DNA of 37,120 nt from JALRBM01 sp964615445 (GTDB lineage: Bacteria; Patescibacteriota; Saccharimonadia; Saccharimonadales; Saccharimonadaceae). The DNA lies in assembly GCA_964615445.1 (NCBI GenBank), contig CAZTOK010000012.1, positions 1 through 37,120 of the forward strand, read 5' to 3'. This document shows positions 7,034-15,739 of the stretch, piece after piece (positions within the stretch are counted from its first letter, which is position 1; each line of letters starts with the position of its first letter). The translations under genes and the position numbers were made by a program. The notes under the pieces were generated by a model. It was not told where the DNA came from. It was given only the letters and a program-made list of their open reading frames with translations, and did not search any database.

Positions 7034-9118
7034 ATGGCTGGACAGAAAAGCGACCCGCAACTCCCAGTAATTAACACAAACTACTTTTATGGGGGCAGCA
7101 CGATCGACTACAAGTTGGGGATTCCAAACTCCTTCTATTCTTCAGAATGCCTAGACTTCCGGTCAGTCCCTTCTCAAATTTCAGTCTTGCCGGGTCCCAG
7201 TACGATCGCGTCTAATCTTAAAGGTCTAATCACTGCGATGGATCAGGACTTGAACGGAGTACGATATGGTGTTGACCTCAATGGCTGGGTGTACCGGATT
7301 AACACCTCGGATGTCATCACTCCACTATTCAAGATGAATACTGCGGGGGCAAGCGGCATACTTTACAATGCGATCACTGACCAACTTTACATACCAGACC
7401 AAACAAGTATTTCTCTGTATGGTCAACTTACAAGCGCGGTTAGTTCTCCAAGATGGCGGCCCTCACAATTCAAGCACTCTGCATCGAATGCTCCAGGGAC
7501 TGTAAATCTTTTTAATCCTGACGACGGTTTGTTCGATGGTGCGACTCGGAATAACTCCCAAAGTATCGTTACAGGTATTACATTATCTTCTCAAGTTTCA
7601 ACGAATACCACAGAAACAACCCCAGTTCCTACTAGCATTACAGAGACCAGCGCTGGGCTTTGTTTCTTTAACCCAGACATCGAGCCGTTTTATTCTATAA
7701 ACCCCTATATAGTAGCTCCCGGTACTGGAGACTGGACCCTGACGCTCCACGATTCATTAAATAACGTGCTTGCCACAGTGACCGTAGCCAACGCCAGCTT
7801 AACTGCAAATAGTTACAACGAGTTTAAATTCTCGTCGCAGATTCGCGCTCTAGTCAATGCAACGCAGACCGGACAAAGTGCCAGTTACCACTTTCATCTA
7901 ACCTCGACTAAAAATGATGGCACAGTCGGTAGTATCACTGCTGGGGACATGACAAGTGCCGACTTTCTTTTGTTTGCCTATGCTTTAGTACAGCCTAATA
8001 ACGGCTTGCACCCTACGACTCTGTTTACGGGCAATGGCGTGCCGTTTCTGTGTGTGGGAAACGCAAACTACCTTACAACGTATAATTTCGGAAATGATGC
8101 CCAACCTTCTAACTCTCAACTAGTTCGTCACCAATTATTTTTTAAGCCAGGCGAAGAAGTCTGCGGTGTTGATACTAATAACCAGTATTGTGTTATTGGG
8201 ACAGAGCGGCGCTCAAAGACAGCAGGCCGCAACGTACAACATGGCTGTCTTTATTTCTGGGATTCAACCATAAACGCCCCGAACTTTAAGATAGATTTGC
8301 CAATGGGCGCACCCTACGGAATCCACACTGAAAACAGTGTGACGTATTTCACCTGTGCCGGAGCTCTCTATGCTTGGAGTGGCGGACAGACTGTTATTAA
8401 AGTTCGGAAGCTAGCATACGAAAATACAGATTATCTTAACGCTACCGATAATACAATGGTCTATCCTAATATGCTCGCGTCACGATACGGGCTCTTAATG
8501 ATTGGATACCCCTCAGTAACCTCTAATTCGAACACGAAGTTTGGTGTATGGAGCTGGGGAACAGTCGAGCTTACCTACCCTAACTCATTCGGTCTGTCTT
8601 ACGAGTTAGCGAACGGTCTTACAAACTTTACTTCCCAGAATCAATTACAAATGGGCTGTGTGTACAACTTTGTGGATACCATGTACATATCTTGGTCTTA
8701 CATAGATACGAACTCAGTTCAGCATTACGGTATGGACAGGCTCAATAATTTTTCGGGACCGGCACCAAAAGGTTCGTGGAGGTCGTTGATTTGGGACGGT
8801 GGCGCAACGTACAAACAGAAGCGTGGTGCAAGAATGAAGGTTCGATTCTTACCGCTCCCTGCCGGGTATACTTTGCAAGCTTTCTACTCAGCAGACCGTG
8901 GCCCGGATGTACTGAGCCCAAGCGCGGTGCAAGGTGACAGGACAATTGTATTTGAAGCAACCGTGCGCTGTGCAGAGCTCCAATGGGGGTTTGTGTGGAC
9001 ACACGATGAGGCAACACAACCAGCTATAATACTTGACTGTAGTATGCAGATCGACACGTTAGCTGATGAAGAAGACATGCGCAAAGATGAAGTTAATTCA
9101 ATAACAGGGACAATATAA
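7034..9118 (+). CDS. Large tail protein, possibly tail hub/nozzle
   Basis: The 694-aa protein is predicted almost wholly beta. The N-terminus contains segments such as GVRYGVDLNGWVYRINTSD and ILYNAITDQLYIPDQTS that look like propeller blades. A lectin-like insert lies at about 220-310, and more blades follow (NQYCVIGTERRSK, YFTCAGALYAWSGG). Large propeller-type proteins after the adaptor form the tail nozzle/hub in podoviruses. The stop overlaps the next start (TAATG). Assignment is by position and fold impression only. Confidence 0.5.
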   Translation: MAGQKSDPQLPVINTNYFYGGSTIDYKLGIPNSFYSSECLDFRSVPSQISVLPGPSTIASNLKGLITAMDQDLNGVRYGVDLNGWVYRINTSDVITPLFKMNTAGASGILYNAITDQLYIPDQTSISLYGQLTSAVSSPRWRPSQFKHSASNAPGTVNLFNPDDGLFDGATRNNSQSIVTGITLSSQVSTNTTETTPVPTSITETSAGLCFFNPDIEPFYSINPYIVAPGTGDWTLTLHDSLNNVLATVTVANASLTANSYNEFKFSSQIRALVNATQTGQSASYHFHLTSTKNDGTVGSITAGDMTSADFLLFAYALVQPNNGLHPTTLFTGNGVPFLCVGNANYLTTYNFGNDAQPSNSQLVRHQLFFKPGEEVCGVDTNNQYCVIGTERRSKTAGRNVQHGCLYFWDSTINAPNFKIDLPMGAPYGIHTENSVTYFTCAGALYAWSGGQTVIKVRKLAYENTDYLNATDNTMVYPNMLASRYGLLMIGYPSVTSNSNTKFGVWSWGTVELTYPNSFGLSYELANGLTNFTSQNQLQMGCVYNFVDTMYISWSYIDTNSVQHYGMDRLNNFSGPAPKGSWRSLIWDGGATYKQKRGARMKVRFLPLPAGYTLQAFYSADRGPDVLSPSAVQGDRTIVFEATVRCAELQWGFVWTHDEATQPAIILDCSMQIDTLADEEDMRKDEVNSITGTI

Positions 9119-9438
9119 TGGCAGAATACTCAGATGCTACATCGCAAAATGCTCCATCCGCCGCATTAGCTTATACGGCGTTTAGTACCGTGTTCGGAAA
9201 CTATAACTTTATGGTTACACCAACGAGTCCAGGAAAAATAGGCGTGGGGTTCCCGTCTATTCCCTACCTATCTTTAGAAGCTCTATTGTTTTCACAGGCC
9301 GCATCTAACCCAGCGGTAAGCCCTACGAACGTAATAAGTGGCACGAATGTTGGCGAGCAGGCGACGACTGGACAACAAACAAACCGAGATTCAACTGGTA
9401 CGACTCGGGTTAGTGATGGGTTTAGTAAGTCCGTATGA
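9118..9438 (+). CDS. Hypothetical virion protein (106 aa)
   Basis: It starts within the previous stop (TAATG) and ends in an ATGA overlap, so it is fully coupled to its neighbours. It is Ser/Thr/Ala-rich and low in charge, with a disordered C-terminal third. No motif recognised; a minor tail component is likely from position. Confidence 0.6.
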   Translation: MAEYSDATSQNAPSAALAYTAFSTVFGNYNFMVTPTSPGKIGVGFPSIPYLSLEALLFSQAASNPAVSPTNVISGTNVGEQATTGQQTNRDSTGTTRVSDGFSKSV

Positions 9439-10064
9439 ATCCGCAGACTCCGCAACAGCAACCATTTTTTGGGCGCAAGATTTCCAAGATCGGCGTTAAT
9501 GTTACCCAGGCTACAGACAACCAGCTGATTCTTAAAGAAGACTATGACCAGGGAAATACGATCTACTATGATGACTCCGGCATCCCGAACGTTTTAATTG
9601 GGAAAAGACCGCTCACGGGTATACGTGGATTCTACGTTGCTAAGCCAGGGATTGATGTTACGCGAGCGAGTGATGACGAACTGATATTTAATAGCCAAGA
9701 GGATGCGTTTAAAATCGTTAATGCTGGCACGGCTACTATAAATGTACCAAATTCATCTAATGATTTTTTGGCGCAGGTAGTAGTAAACCATGATTTAGGT
9801 TACGTTCCAGCTTATTTGGCATATATTGTTCCGCCTGCCGGGTATTCAAGTTATGTAAATGAATCTCAGTTGCCATTTTTTTCTTATATTCTTTTCGATA
9901 GCTCGACTGGTATAAGCGCAGGTTGGCACATAAATGGTAAGGCGGATGTCGGGTCACTTACATCAACCTCTATAACGTTTACGCTGAGTTTTGTATTTAA
10001 TAGTAGTAACAATGTTGGAGACTGGACGTTTAGATATTACCTATTACAAGAAACTGCAAATTAG
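9435..10064 (+). CDS. Fibre-like protein with an internal duplication
   Basis: The 209-aa protein has two related segments near its N-terminus: IGVNVTQATDNQLILKEDYD and PGIDVTRASDDELIFNSQED, about 60 residues apart, probably an oligomerising or attachment module. The C-terminal part (about 100-209) is beta-rich with many Tyr/Phe and Ser, like a fibre head domain. It is coupled to the previous gene by ATGA, and its 3' end overlaps by 4 nt the opposite-strand gene ending at 10061. Confidence 0.65.
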   Translation: MNPQTPQQQPFFGRKISKIGVNVTQATDNQLILKEDYDQGNTIYYDDSGIPNVLIGKRPLTGIRGFYVAKPGIDVTRASDDELIFNSQEDAFKIVNAGTATINVPNSSNDFLAQVVVNHDLGYVPAYLAYIVPPAGYSSYVNESQLPFFSYILFDSSTGISAGWHINGKADVGSLTSTSITFTLSFVFNSSNNVGDWTFRYYLLQETAN

Positions 10065-10258
10065 AATAAAGGATAGAATTTTTTGCAGATCGGTGTGGTA
10101 ACTTTTTTTACATCCGGGTCCTTACCATCAACCATTCTTTGAAAGGTCACTACACAATCACTTCTTTCTTGACGTATGGCGCCGATTCTATATCCCACAA
10201 ATAAAGTAGCTAGCAAAGCTAGTAGTCCGAATACGAGAGTGAATATTCTACGCATCAT
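10061..10258 (-). CDS. Membrane-anchored moron protein (65 aa)
   Basis: A single N-terminal membrane segment (IFTLVFGLLALLATLFVGYRIG) follows a basic MMRR start, then comes a 40-residue polar tail with two cysteines (SDC...PICKKF) that could form a disulfide outside the cell. It lies alone on the minus strand inside the late region. No SD is present; TAGAAT lies 8 nt before the ATG, suggesting a leaderless mRNA. The topology fits a lysogenic-conversion or superinfection-exclusion protein, which is inference. Confidence 0.7.
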   Translation of the reverse strand: MMRRIFTLVFGLLALLATLFVGYRIGAIRQERSDCVVTFQRMVDGKDPDVKKVTTPICKKFYPLF

Positions 10259-10266
10259 TTAAGGCA

Positions 10267-10272
10267 ATTCTA
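10267..10272 (-). promoter_or_regulatory. -10 box of the moron gene
   Basis: TAGAAT on the minus strand, 8 nt before the start codon of the 65-aa gene. It is back-to-back with the -10 box of leader copy 2 (10287-10292) on the plus strand. Confidence 0.45.
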
Positions 10273-10286
10273 CCATGCGTTCGTGA

Positions 10287-10340
10287 TATAATCTAGCTAG
10301 GCACCTCTAAGCCCGCTTCGGCGGGCTTTTTTATTTGGAG
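10287..10340 (+). promoter_or_regulatory. Late promoter-leader module, copy 2
   Basis: TATAAT (10287-10292), 6 nt, AGGCAC (10299-10304), stem AAGCCCGC/GCGGGCTT (10309-10316/10321-10328) closed by a TTCG tetraloop, then TTTTTTATTT and SD GGAG (10337-10340), 5 nt before the ATG at 10346. Confidence 0.8.
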
Positions 10341-10345
10341 AAAAA

Positions 10346-11230
10346 ATGAATCCCGCAACCGTAAACCAGAATGTCGCAGCAGCACAAGCGAATGGCAGAG
10401 CATTACAGAATCAGTACAATGCCCAGGCTAGTCAATTGCAGGGACAGTACGGTAATGCCGTCAACCAAGCTAATAGTGCGTACGGCAATGCGACGAATGC
10501 GGCTAATGCGATTCAAAACGGCGGTGATTTGTATCGTCAGAATCTCTCCGATCAAGAGCAGCATGTAGGATTCAATCCTCAAGATTTAACGCAAGCTAAC
10601 AAGAACCTCACCTCCATCCAAAATCAGGTCGCGTTTGCGCCAACCGCCGCACAGCAAACTGGAAACTATTATGGTACGACTGCGGGCGGAACTACTAATA
10701 TCTATTCCGGTTTGATGCAAAACCTTAATCCTGGTCTAACGAATGCTACCAACACAGTTGGAAACTTAACGAACGAGTATGGCCAATTGACAAACGCCGC
10801 CAACCAACAAGCCGGTTTAACCGTACAATCTGAACAAAACAAAGCAAGCGATCTTGCAGGTATCTATGCGAATGCAGTAAGTCAAATGCAAGCCGCTGGC
10901 CAGACTATGGCAAGTATCGAGAACTTACAGCAACAGCAAGGTAATATCACAGCTCAGCAAGTCGCAGCATACCAGAATGCATACAGTACCTATGTACAGG
11001 CTCAAGCAGCCGCACAAAGCGCCCAAGCTGCAATGGTTACGGCAACCGCAAATGCAGGGCTTACAAACGCGCAGACTGTTGCACAGAATGCAGCGAACAC
11101 GGCCGCCTCCAATGTCGCAGCACAACAGAAGTCAGACGCCGAGTACAAAGCTATGCAACCAAAAGCTCCCACTTCCCCACAACCGAGCAAGTCCAACTCT
11201 CTACTAAATCTGTTTAGGTTCGCCGTATGA
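10346..11230 (+). CDS. Ala/Gln/Asn-rich internal virion (ejection-type) protein
   Basis: The 294-aa protein is dominated by Ala, Gln and Asn with long predicted helices, no cysteine and few hydrophobic stretches. Such composition is typical of podovirus internal or ejection proteins that leave the capsid with the DNA. The C-terminus is Pro/Lys-rich (PKAPTSPQPSKS) and ends hydrophobic. It is first in the leader-2 unit and coupled by ATGA to the 645-aa protein. Homology to a named ejection protein was not seen. Confidence 0.6.
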   Translation: MNPATVNQNVAAAQANGRALQNQYNAQASQLQGQYGNAVNQANSAYGNATNAANAIQNGGDLYRQNLSDQEQHVGFNPQDLTQANKNLTSIQNQVAFAPTAAQQTGNYYGTTAGGTTNIYSGLMQNLNPGLTNATNTVGNLTNEYGQLTNAANQQAGLTVQSEQNKASDLAGIYANAVSQMQAAGQTMASIENLQQQQGNITAQQVAAYQNAYSTYVQAQAAAQSAQAAMVTATANAGLTNAQTVAQNAANTAASNVAAQQKSDAEYKAMQPKAPTSPQPSKSNSLLNLFRFAV

Positions 11231-13164
11231 ATCCATCTGCGATCCCTACCGGTGGATATAATCCAGCACCTACCTATACGCCATATAATGCGTCAGGTAC
11301 CGCTGCGCTTAATAGTGCTCAAACCTCCTTGCAGCAACCGCCACCACAGCCTCAAGCTCAACCGGCCCCTGCACAAAAAGGTAATTGGTTTACGCACTTG
11401 CTTCCGGCTATTGGTTCTATTGCCGCGCCAGTCATTGGCGGTCTGTTAGCGCCGGAAACTGGAGGATTGTCGCTCCTTGCGGGGTTAGCTCTTGCTGGCG
11501 GGGGCTCGGCCGCTGGTAAGGCCGCGGAGGATGTTGTACAGGGACAATCAATTGACCCTGTGGACCTCGTAAAAAGTGCTGGCGAAGGAGCGGTTGGACA
11601 ATTGGCAGGCGCAGGTCTAGGAAAAGTGGCAGGAGTAGCTACTGGAGCCCTGGGGAAAGCCGCGGATAAAGGGGCGACGAGCCTTGTGCAAGGACAATTT
11701 ACCAAAGGAACGCTGGATAGTGGTACCGCCCAAATCCTTCGAGACATGGGTATTACTGATGCCCGGCAGGTTGCAGATATTGCACCAATCTCTACGGGTG
11801 ATACTGGTGCTATATCGTCAGGAGTAAAAAGAGGTCTTACTGAGGCCGAGACAGGTGCTGATTTTAGCAACCTGGGCAAAACTAGCCAGAATTTAGTCGC
11901 CGAAAACCAGATGCAATTGAATCCGTCCTCTATTACCGGTATTGATAAGACGGTGAAAAGTGCGTTACTTCGATCAGTTAATCCAGGCGACGTTACGCAG
12001 ATCGGCGGCAAAGGCGGCAATGTCGTAAGTACTTTTGAACCCGGATCTTTAAAAAATGTCTTGCCTGAAGATGCTTTTAAGGTTACGCAAAACTTTGAAG
12101 CCCTTGCGAATAAAGCCTACCAAGGGGCCTATGACAAGATGGGAAATGTTAACCCAGATCAGCTGGCTAAGTTCAATATATTTAAGGGTTTAGCTAATGA
12201 AGCACGGGGTGCTACCTTTGGTGGTAATGCGCCCATCCCTTTATCTGAAGCAAATAAAGCCCAGATTATAGACGAACTTTCACCTATGAAAGATGTTAAC
12301 CCCCAAGCATATAACTGGCATGTGAATCAGGTCACGAATGCCAATACCTTGCAAGACTTACGACCAATCCAGGCTCCTATGGTACGAGCTAATAGTGCCC
12401 TTAATACCACTCAAAATATAACGGATAAGAACAGTGGCACTACGGCCGGAAGTGTTATTAAAAGTATTGCTCCAGTCGCCGGAGGTATGGCTGCTGGCCC
12501 AGCTGGTTTAGCGGCTGGTCTGTTACCCACACTAATAAAGACTGACACTGCCGACAGAACGGGAGCAGCACTTTTGTCCAAATTAGCAAAGGCGGGCGTA
12601 AATAAGAAAGTAGCGGCCGCTATTCCTGCTGCCCTTACCGGAGCGTCCCAATTTATAACGCACGCGCCTGATTCTCAGGCAAACCCTGTAAATCTAAATC
12701 TAGGAAGTAACAACATGCAACCACCACTAACAGGATTGAATCCTACTAGTTTGAACAGTTTACTCTTACAATTGGCAGCAGCAGAATCTGCTAACCCTGG
12801 AACTGCTGGTGCCGGGGCAGCCGGATTAGGTCAGATCGTTCCTCAGATACAAAATACTAATGTAGCGCAAAATTCCCTTTTGGGCGCTGAGAATGCCTTC
12901 CAAGAAGCAGGTGGTGGCCAAGGTGGGGTGTTGGGTACGTTGGCAAAGATTCTCGGTGGCATTACAGGCAACCCGGCAAGCCAATATGAGCAGCAACGTC
13001 AACAATTAGTGCATCAGCTTACACCATTAGGTATTCCTACATCTGCGGTGCCTGATATTACTGGGAATAACCTAAGTGCGCAGAACCAATTCCAGACACT
13101 TCAACAGATGATCAACGCTCGGTTGAATGGCGGATCGCTTAGTGCTATCCCCACCATGCAATAG
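11227..13164 (+). CDS. Large ejection-type protein with glycine-rich membrane segments
   Basis: The 645-aa protein begins with about 50 Pro/Gln-rich residues, then a long Gly/Ala hydrophobic region (about 55-105; LLPAIGSIAAPVIGGLLAP) resembling membrane-inserting segments. A mixed helical centre follows, a second Gly/Ala hydrophobic stretch (about 410-435), and a low-complexity Gln/Asn/Gly C-terminus. The design fits a DNA-ejection or pilot protein spanning the host envelope. It is coupled by ATGA to the gene before. No lytic transglycosylase motif is evident. Confidence 0.55.
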   Translation: MNPSAIPTGGYNPAPTYTPYNASGTAALNSAQTSLQQPPPQPQAQPAPAQKGNWFTHLLPAIGSIAAPVIGGLLAPETGGLSLLAGLALAGGGSAAGKAAEDVVQGQSIDPVDLVKSAGEGAVGQLAGAGLGKVAGVATGALGKAADKGATSLVQGQFTKGTLDSGTAQILRDMGITDARQVADIAPISTGDTGAISSGVKRGLTEAETGADFSNLGKTSQNLVAENQMQLNPSSITGIDKTVKSALLRSVNPGDVTQIGGKGGNVVSTFEPGSLKNVLPEDAFKVTQNFEALANKAYQGAYDKMGNVNPDQLAKFNIFKGLANEARGATFGGNAPIPLSEANKAQIIDELSPMKDVNPQAYNWHVNQVTNANTLQDLRPIQAPMVRANSALNTTQNITDKNSGTTAGSVIKSIAPVAGGMAAGPAGLAAGLLPTLIKTDTADRTGAALLSKLAKAGVNKKVAAAIPAALTGASQFITHAPDSQANPVNLNLGSNNMQPPLTGLNPTSLNSLLLQLAAAESANPGTAGAGAAGLGQIVPQIQNTNVAQNSLLGAENAFQEAGGGQGGVLGTLAKILGGITGNPASQYEQQRQQLVHQLTPLGIPTSAVPDITGNNLSAQNQFQTLQQMINARLNGGSLSAIPTMQ

Positions 13165-13165
13165 G

Positions 13166-13234
13166 CTAGAGATCATATTTACGAAATAAGATACCCATAA
13201 TTATAAAGCTGATTATGAGTGTTATTAGGCCCAT
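13166..13234 (-). CDS. Single-span membrane microprotein (22 aa)
   Basis: A 22-residue ORF reading MGLITLIISFIIMGILF then RKYDL: one hydrophobic helix and a short charged tail, giving a clear inside-positive end. AAAGGA lies about 12 nt upstream, which is long. It follows the 82-aa membrane gene in the same direction and ends 2 nt from the opposing 645-aa gene. It could be a partner of the 82-aa protein. Evidence is limited to the hydrophobic pattern and position. Confidence 0.35.
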   Translation of the reverse strand: MGLITLIISFIIMGILFRKYDL

Positions 13235-13255
13235 AGCTACTGCTTTCCTTTCAAA

Positions 13256-13504
13256 CTATTGGTTTTCACATTGCTGTAAATCACTTAGATATGATTTCAT
13301 TTGAGAATCGGAGATATTAGGATAATCCATCATTTGTTGAAATTCAGGGTGTAATTTTGTCGAACAATATTCATATAACTGTTGAGAAATAACCGGAGTT
13401 TTCGCATTATGCTCTTGCCATAAATGTAGCCCAAATCCAAGGATAAGGACTGTTCCGATTCCTATTGATAGTTCAGCAACTGCTTTTTTCTGACGTTGGT
13501 TCAT
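13256..13504 (-). CDS. Membrane-anchored moron protein with two cysteines (82 aa)
   Basis: After a basic start (MNQRQKK) there is one membrane span (about 11-29; LSIGIGTVLILGFGLHLW), then a polar outer domain with two cysteines (YC...QQCENQ). This is the same plan as the 65-aa protein at 10061-10258, without obvious sequence identity. It has its own strong minus-strand promoter and a 10-bp hairpin leader, so it may be expressed in the lysogen. A role in superinfection exclusion or host surface change is inference. Confidence 0.7.
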   Translation of the reverse strand: MNQRQKKAVAELSIGIGTVLILGFGLHLWQEHNAKTPVISQQLYEYCSTKLHPEFQQMMDYPNISDSQMKSYLSDLQQCENQ

Positions 13505-13512
13505 ATTCTTCT

Positions 13513-13615
13513 AAATTAAGAAGCCCTACCGTGTGCGCGATAAGGCTTCTTAATAACTCATTCATCTGTCGCACAACAGTAGACTGATTGTACTATAATA
13601 CTTATATTATGTCAA
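13513..13615 (-). promoter_or_regulatory. Strong sigma70 promoter and hairpin leader
   Basis: On the minus strand TTGACA (13615-13610), 17 nt, TACAAT (13592-13587), start near 13580. The leader holds a perfect 10-bp stem, TTAAGAAGCC/GGCTTCTTAA (13516-13525/13544-13553), just before the AGAAG ribosome site of the 82-aa gene. The stem could be an attenuator or stabiliser. Confidence 0.65.
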
Positions 13616-13864
13616 GTTCGTAATAGTAATATTATCCTGTGGCTTTTCTAAGTCTAGTTTGAATCCTAGGTTACAGTTTGAGGCATACCCGAACCGCCCC
13701 ACAGCTACAGAGTGTAAGTAAACAGATGTAAGCCGTTGAAGCATCTGGTCAAGTTCTTGCTGCGCAACTTGCCGGTAAGACATGAGGGTGTTAATTTCAT
13801 CCTCGGTCAATGTAAATTTCTTTTCGTCTTTATTTTTAAGCGCTTTGTCCTTGATTGAGCCCAT
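13607..13864 (-). CDS. Hypothetical protein (85 aa), divergent from the chaperonin operon
   Basis: A charged Lys/Asp/Glu-rich N-terminus (SIKDKALKNKDEKKF) leads into a predicted amphipathic helix (DEINTLMSYRQVAQQELDQMLQRL), then a beta-like C-terminus with LGFKLDLEK. AGGAG lies 6 nt before the ATG. It is transcribed divergently from groES/groEL, with -10 boxes arranged in a shared palindrome. A regulator, or a factor working with the chaperonin, is possible, but no family was recognised. Confidence 0.7.
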   Translation of the reverse strand: MGSIKDKALKNKDEKKFTLTEDEINTLMSYRQVAQQELDQMLQRLTSVYLHSVAVGRFGYASNCNLGFKLDLEKPQDNITITNLT

Positions 13865-13880
13865 AGGTTCTCCTGTTAAA

Positions 13881-13920
13881 CTAGCCGTATATTGCTAGTA
13901 TCATTATACTACAGTATAAT
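13881..13920. promoter_or_regulatory. Divergent promoter with CTAGC..GCTAG operator
   Basis: The element CTAGCCGTATATTGCTAG (13881-13898) contains the plus-strand -35 TTGCTA (13892-13897); 17 nt later comes TATAAT (13915-13920) for the chaperonin operon. TATAAT for the minus-strand gene is at 13908-13903. The two -10 boxes form a near-perfect inverted repeat. One protein could control both directions. Confidence 0.65.
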
Positions 13921-13927
13921 GCAGGCC

Positions 13928-14185
13928 ATGATAGAGCCTTACAACAAGTGTGTGTTAGTGGAGCTCAAAAGCTCATTCAAGCATGCGCTCCATGCAGATG
14001 CCAAAACAGTAGAAACCAAAAAAGAAGGACTATGCGTAGCAGTCTCAGAGATGCTCCTGAATGGCAAAGAACTGGTAGGCAAAACCGTATATTTTGATGA
14101 ATTTGAGGACACAACGAGTTATACACGCGATGGCAACAGATACGCCTTGATTGAAATTGATAAAATAAGGGGTTACGAAAAATAA
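13928..14185 (+). CDS. groES: Phage GroES-like co-chaperonin
   Basis: The 85-aa protein follows the GroES plan: an N-terminal strand (PYNKCVLVEL), a flexible loop region (about 14-30), a central CVAVSEMLLNGKELVGKTVYFDEFED barrel and a C-terminal strand (YALIEIDKI). It is about 12 residues shorter than typical GroES, mainly in the mobile-loop and roof region. The ATG is only 7 nt after the -10 box, so the mRNA is probably leaderless. Its stop overlaps the groEL start (TAATG). It should cap the phage GroEL ring; a phage-specific pairing is inferred. Confidence 0.85.
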   Translation: MIEPYNKCVLVELKSSFKHALHADAKTVETKKEGLCVAVSEMLLNGKELVGKTVYFDEFEDTTSYTRDGNRYALIEIDKIRGYEK

Positions 14186-15738
14186 TGCCGACAGTTAATA
14201 CGCGCAAAGTCGTCAAAGGCGATGAATTAGACAAACTAACCCTTGAGGGAGTGGAAACAGCCTATGAAGTAGCCAAGACTGCATACGGCCCCCGGTCAGG
14301 TAATGTTTCGATTGAGGCTACTTGGGGACCGCCCCAGTATTCCCACGACGGTGTACTAAACCTCAGCAGTCTCCATGTCGAAGAGCCGGTAGCCAACATG
14401 GCGATTGAGACAATCGTACAAGCCTCTAAGACGACGAATGTAAAAGCGGGCGATGGTACGACTGCGGCTGTAATCCTTGCCTATCACCTATATATGGAAG
14501 CACGCAAATTAGTCGCTGCCCATACCGAAAATCGTATGAGTGTTGCGAAAGAGCTTCACCGCGTGGCCGATGAAGTTACGAAGTACATAGATTCGATCAA
14601 AAAGCCTGCGACAGACGAGCTACTCTATGATGTAGCCACGATATCAGCTAGCGACGAAGCACTTGGAGACATGCTGGCGGATACAGTAAAAGAAGTTGGC
14701 GAATACGGCGGCCTTGTCATTGAAAACTTTGCCGGTTCTGGCGTATATAACGATATCGTGGATGGGTTCTATTTCCGCAAAGGATTTACCGAAGCTAACT
14801 TAATCAATGACCCCTCCAATTTGGAAAGCCGATTTGAGAACGTGGCCATCTTAGTGACCGAGAAACGCATTCAAACTACTCCTGAGATTGCGACTATCCT
14901 CGACAAGATACTTGATAAAAAAGTACAGGAACTCGTCATCGTCGGACAGGTCAGCGACGAAGTGATTGCTACCCTTATAAAAAATCGTCTTGGGGGTGTC
15001 ATAACTGTAAGTGTTGTGGACTGTCCAGTATTCGGGAGTCTTCGCACATTATTTTTTGATGATCTTGCTACTTATTGTGGGGCAAAAGTTCTTGCTCCTG
15101 GCGCGAGTGCTGACGATTTTGAATTTGAGATGCTTGGTGAAGGCAAGGTTGTAATGAATGAGTTCTCTACGACGATCTTTAATGCAGATGGCGATAAGGA
15201 TACACTCGATGTTCGCGTAAAGCAGCTTGAAGAAGAGTTGGCCGTAGCCGAATCTGCCGTGACACAAGAAGCAATCCGCGAACGGTTAGGACGGCTGAAA
15301 GGTAAAGTAGCCTTGGTTAAGGTTGGGGGCGCCACTGAAGCCGAGCAAAAGGAAGTTAAAGAACGAGTACGCGATGCTATCTGTGCCGTACAAGCTGCAA
15401 TGAAAGATGGCGTAGTGCCCGGCGGTGGTACAACTCTTGTACATGCTGAAGCCACCGGAGAATTTAGGGATGTATTTAAGAAACCGTTCCGCGTCCTCAT
15501 GGAAAGCGCTGGTCATAATGCCGAACAGGCGCTTTGGAAAGTCCAGGAGTCGGAGCTATGGAAAGGCTTTGATCTCCGTAATGAAGAATTGGAACTCGAA
15601 GACCTCCTGAAAGTTGGAGTAGTAGACCCCGCACTTGTCATTAAAGAAGTCGTAAAGAACGCCACGAGCGTTGCCGCTGAGCTAATCAAGACTACCATTG
15701 CCCTACCATTTTCGGATAGAGAGAATAAACGAGGCTAG
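14185..15738 (+). CDS. groEL: Phage GroEL-like chaperonin (Hsp60)
   Basis: The 517-aa protein covers the full GroEL length. ATP-binding features are kept: YGPRSGNV (34-41), the SHDGV aspartate D55, GDGTT (89-93), RVRDAI with D397 (the GroEL D398 position), VPGGGTT (411-417) and DPALVIKEVVKNATSVAA (481-498). The C-terminal Gly-Gly-Met tail of GroEL is missing; it ends DRENKRG. Phage chaperonins fold capsid or other phage proteins. This one shares an operon with GroES and runs directly into terminase genes. D55 and D397 suggest the ATPase is active. Confidence 0.93.
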   Translation: MPTVNTRKVVKGDELDKLTLEGVETAYEVAKTAYGPRSGNVSIEATWGPPQYSHDGVLNLSSLHVEEPVANMAIETIVQASKTTNVKAGDGTTAAVILAYHLYMEARKLVAAHTENRMSVAKELHRVADEVTKYIDSIKKPATDELLYDVATISASDEALGDMLADTVKEVGEYGGLVIENFAGSGVYNDIVDGFYFRKGFTEANLINDPSNLESRFENVAILVTEKRIQTTPEIATILDKILDKKVQELVIVGQVSDEVIATLIKNRLGGVITVSVVDCPVFGSLRTLFFDDLATYCGAKVLAPGASADDFEFEMLGEGKVVMNEFSTTIFNADGDKDTLDVRVKQLEEELAVAESAVTQEAIRERLGRLKGKVALVKVGGATEAEQKEVKERVRDAICAVQAAMKDGVVPGGGTTLVHAEATGEFRDVFKKPFRVLMESAGHNAEQALWKVQESELWKGFDLRNEELELEDLLKVGVVDPALVIKEVVKNATSVAAELIKTTIALPFSDRENKRG

Positions 15739-15739
15739 G

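Noticed and set aside
10200..10225. CTAGC/GCTAG pair inside the 65-aa moron gene as a fifth operator
   Set aside because: Spacing is much shorter than in the four promoter copies and it is not near a -35 box.
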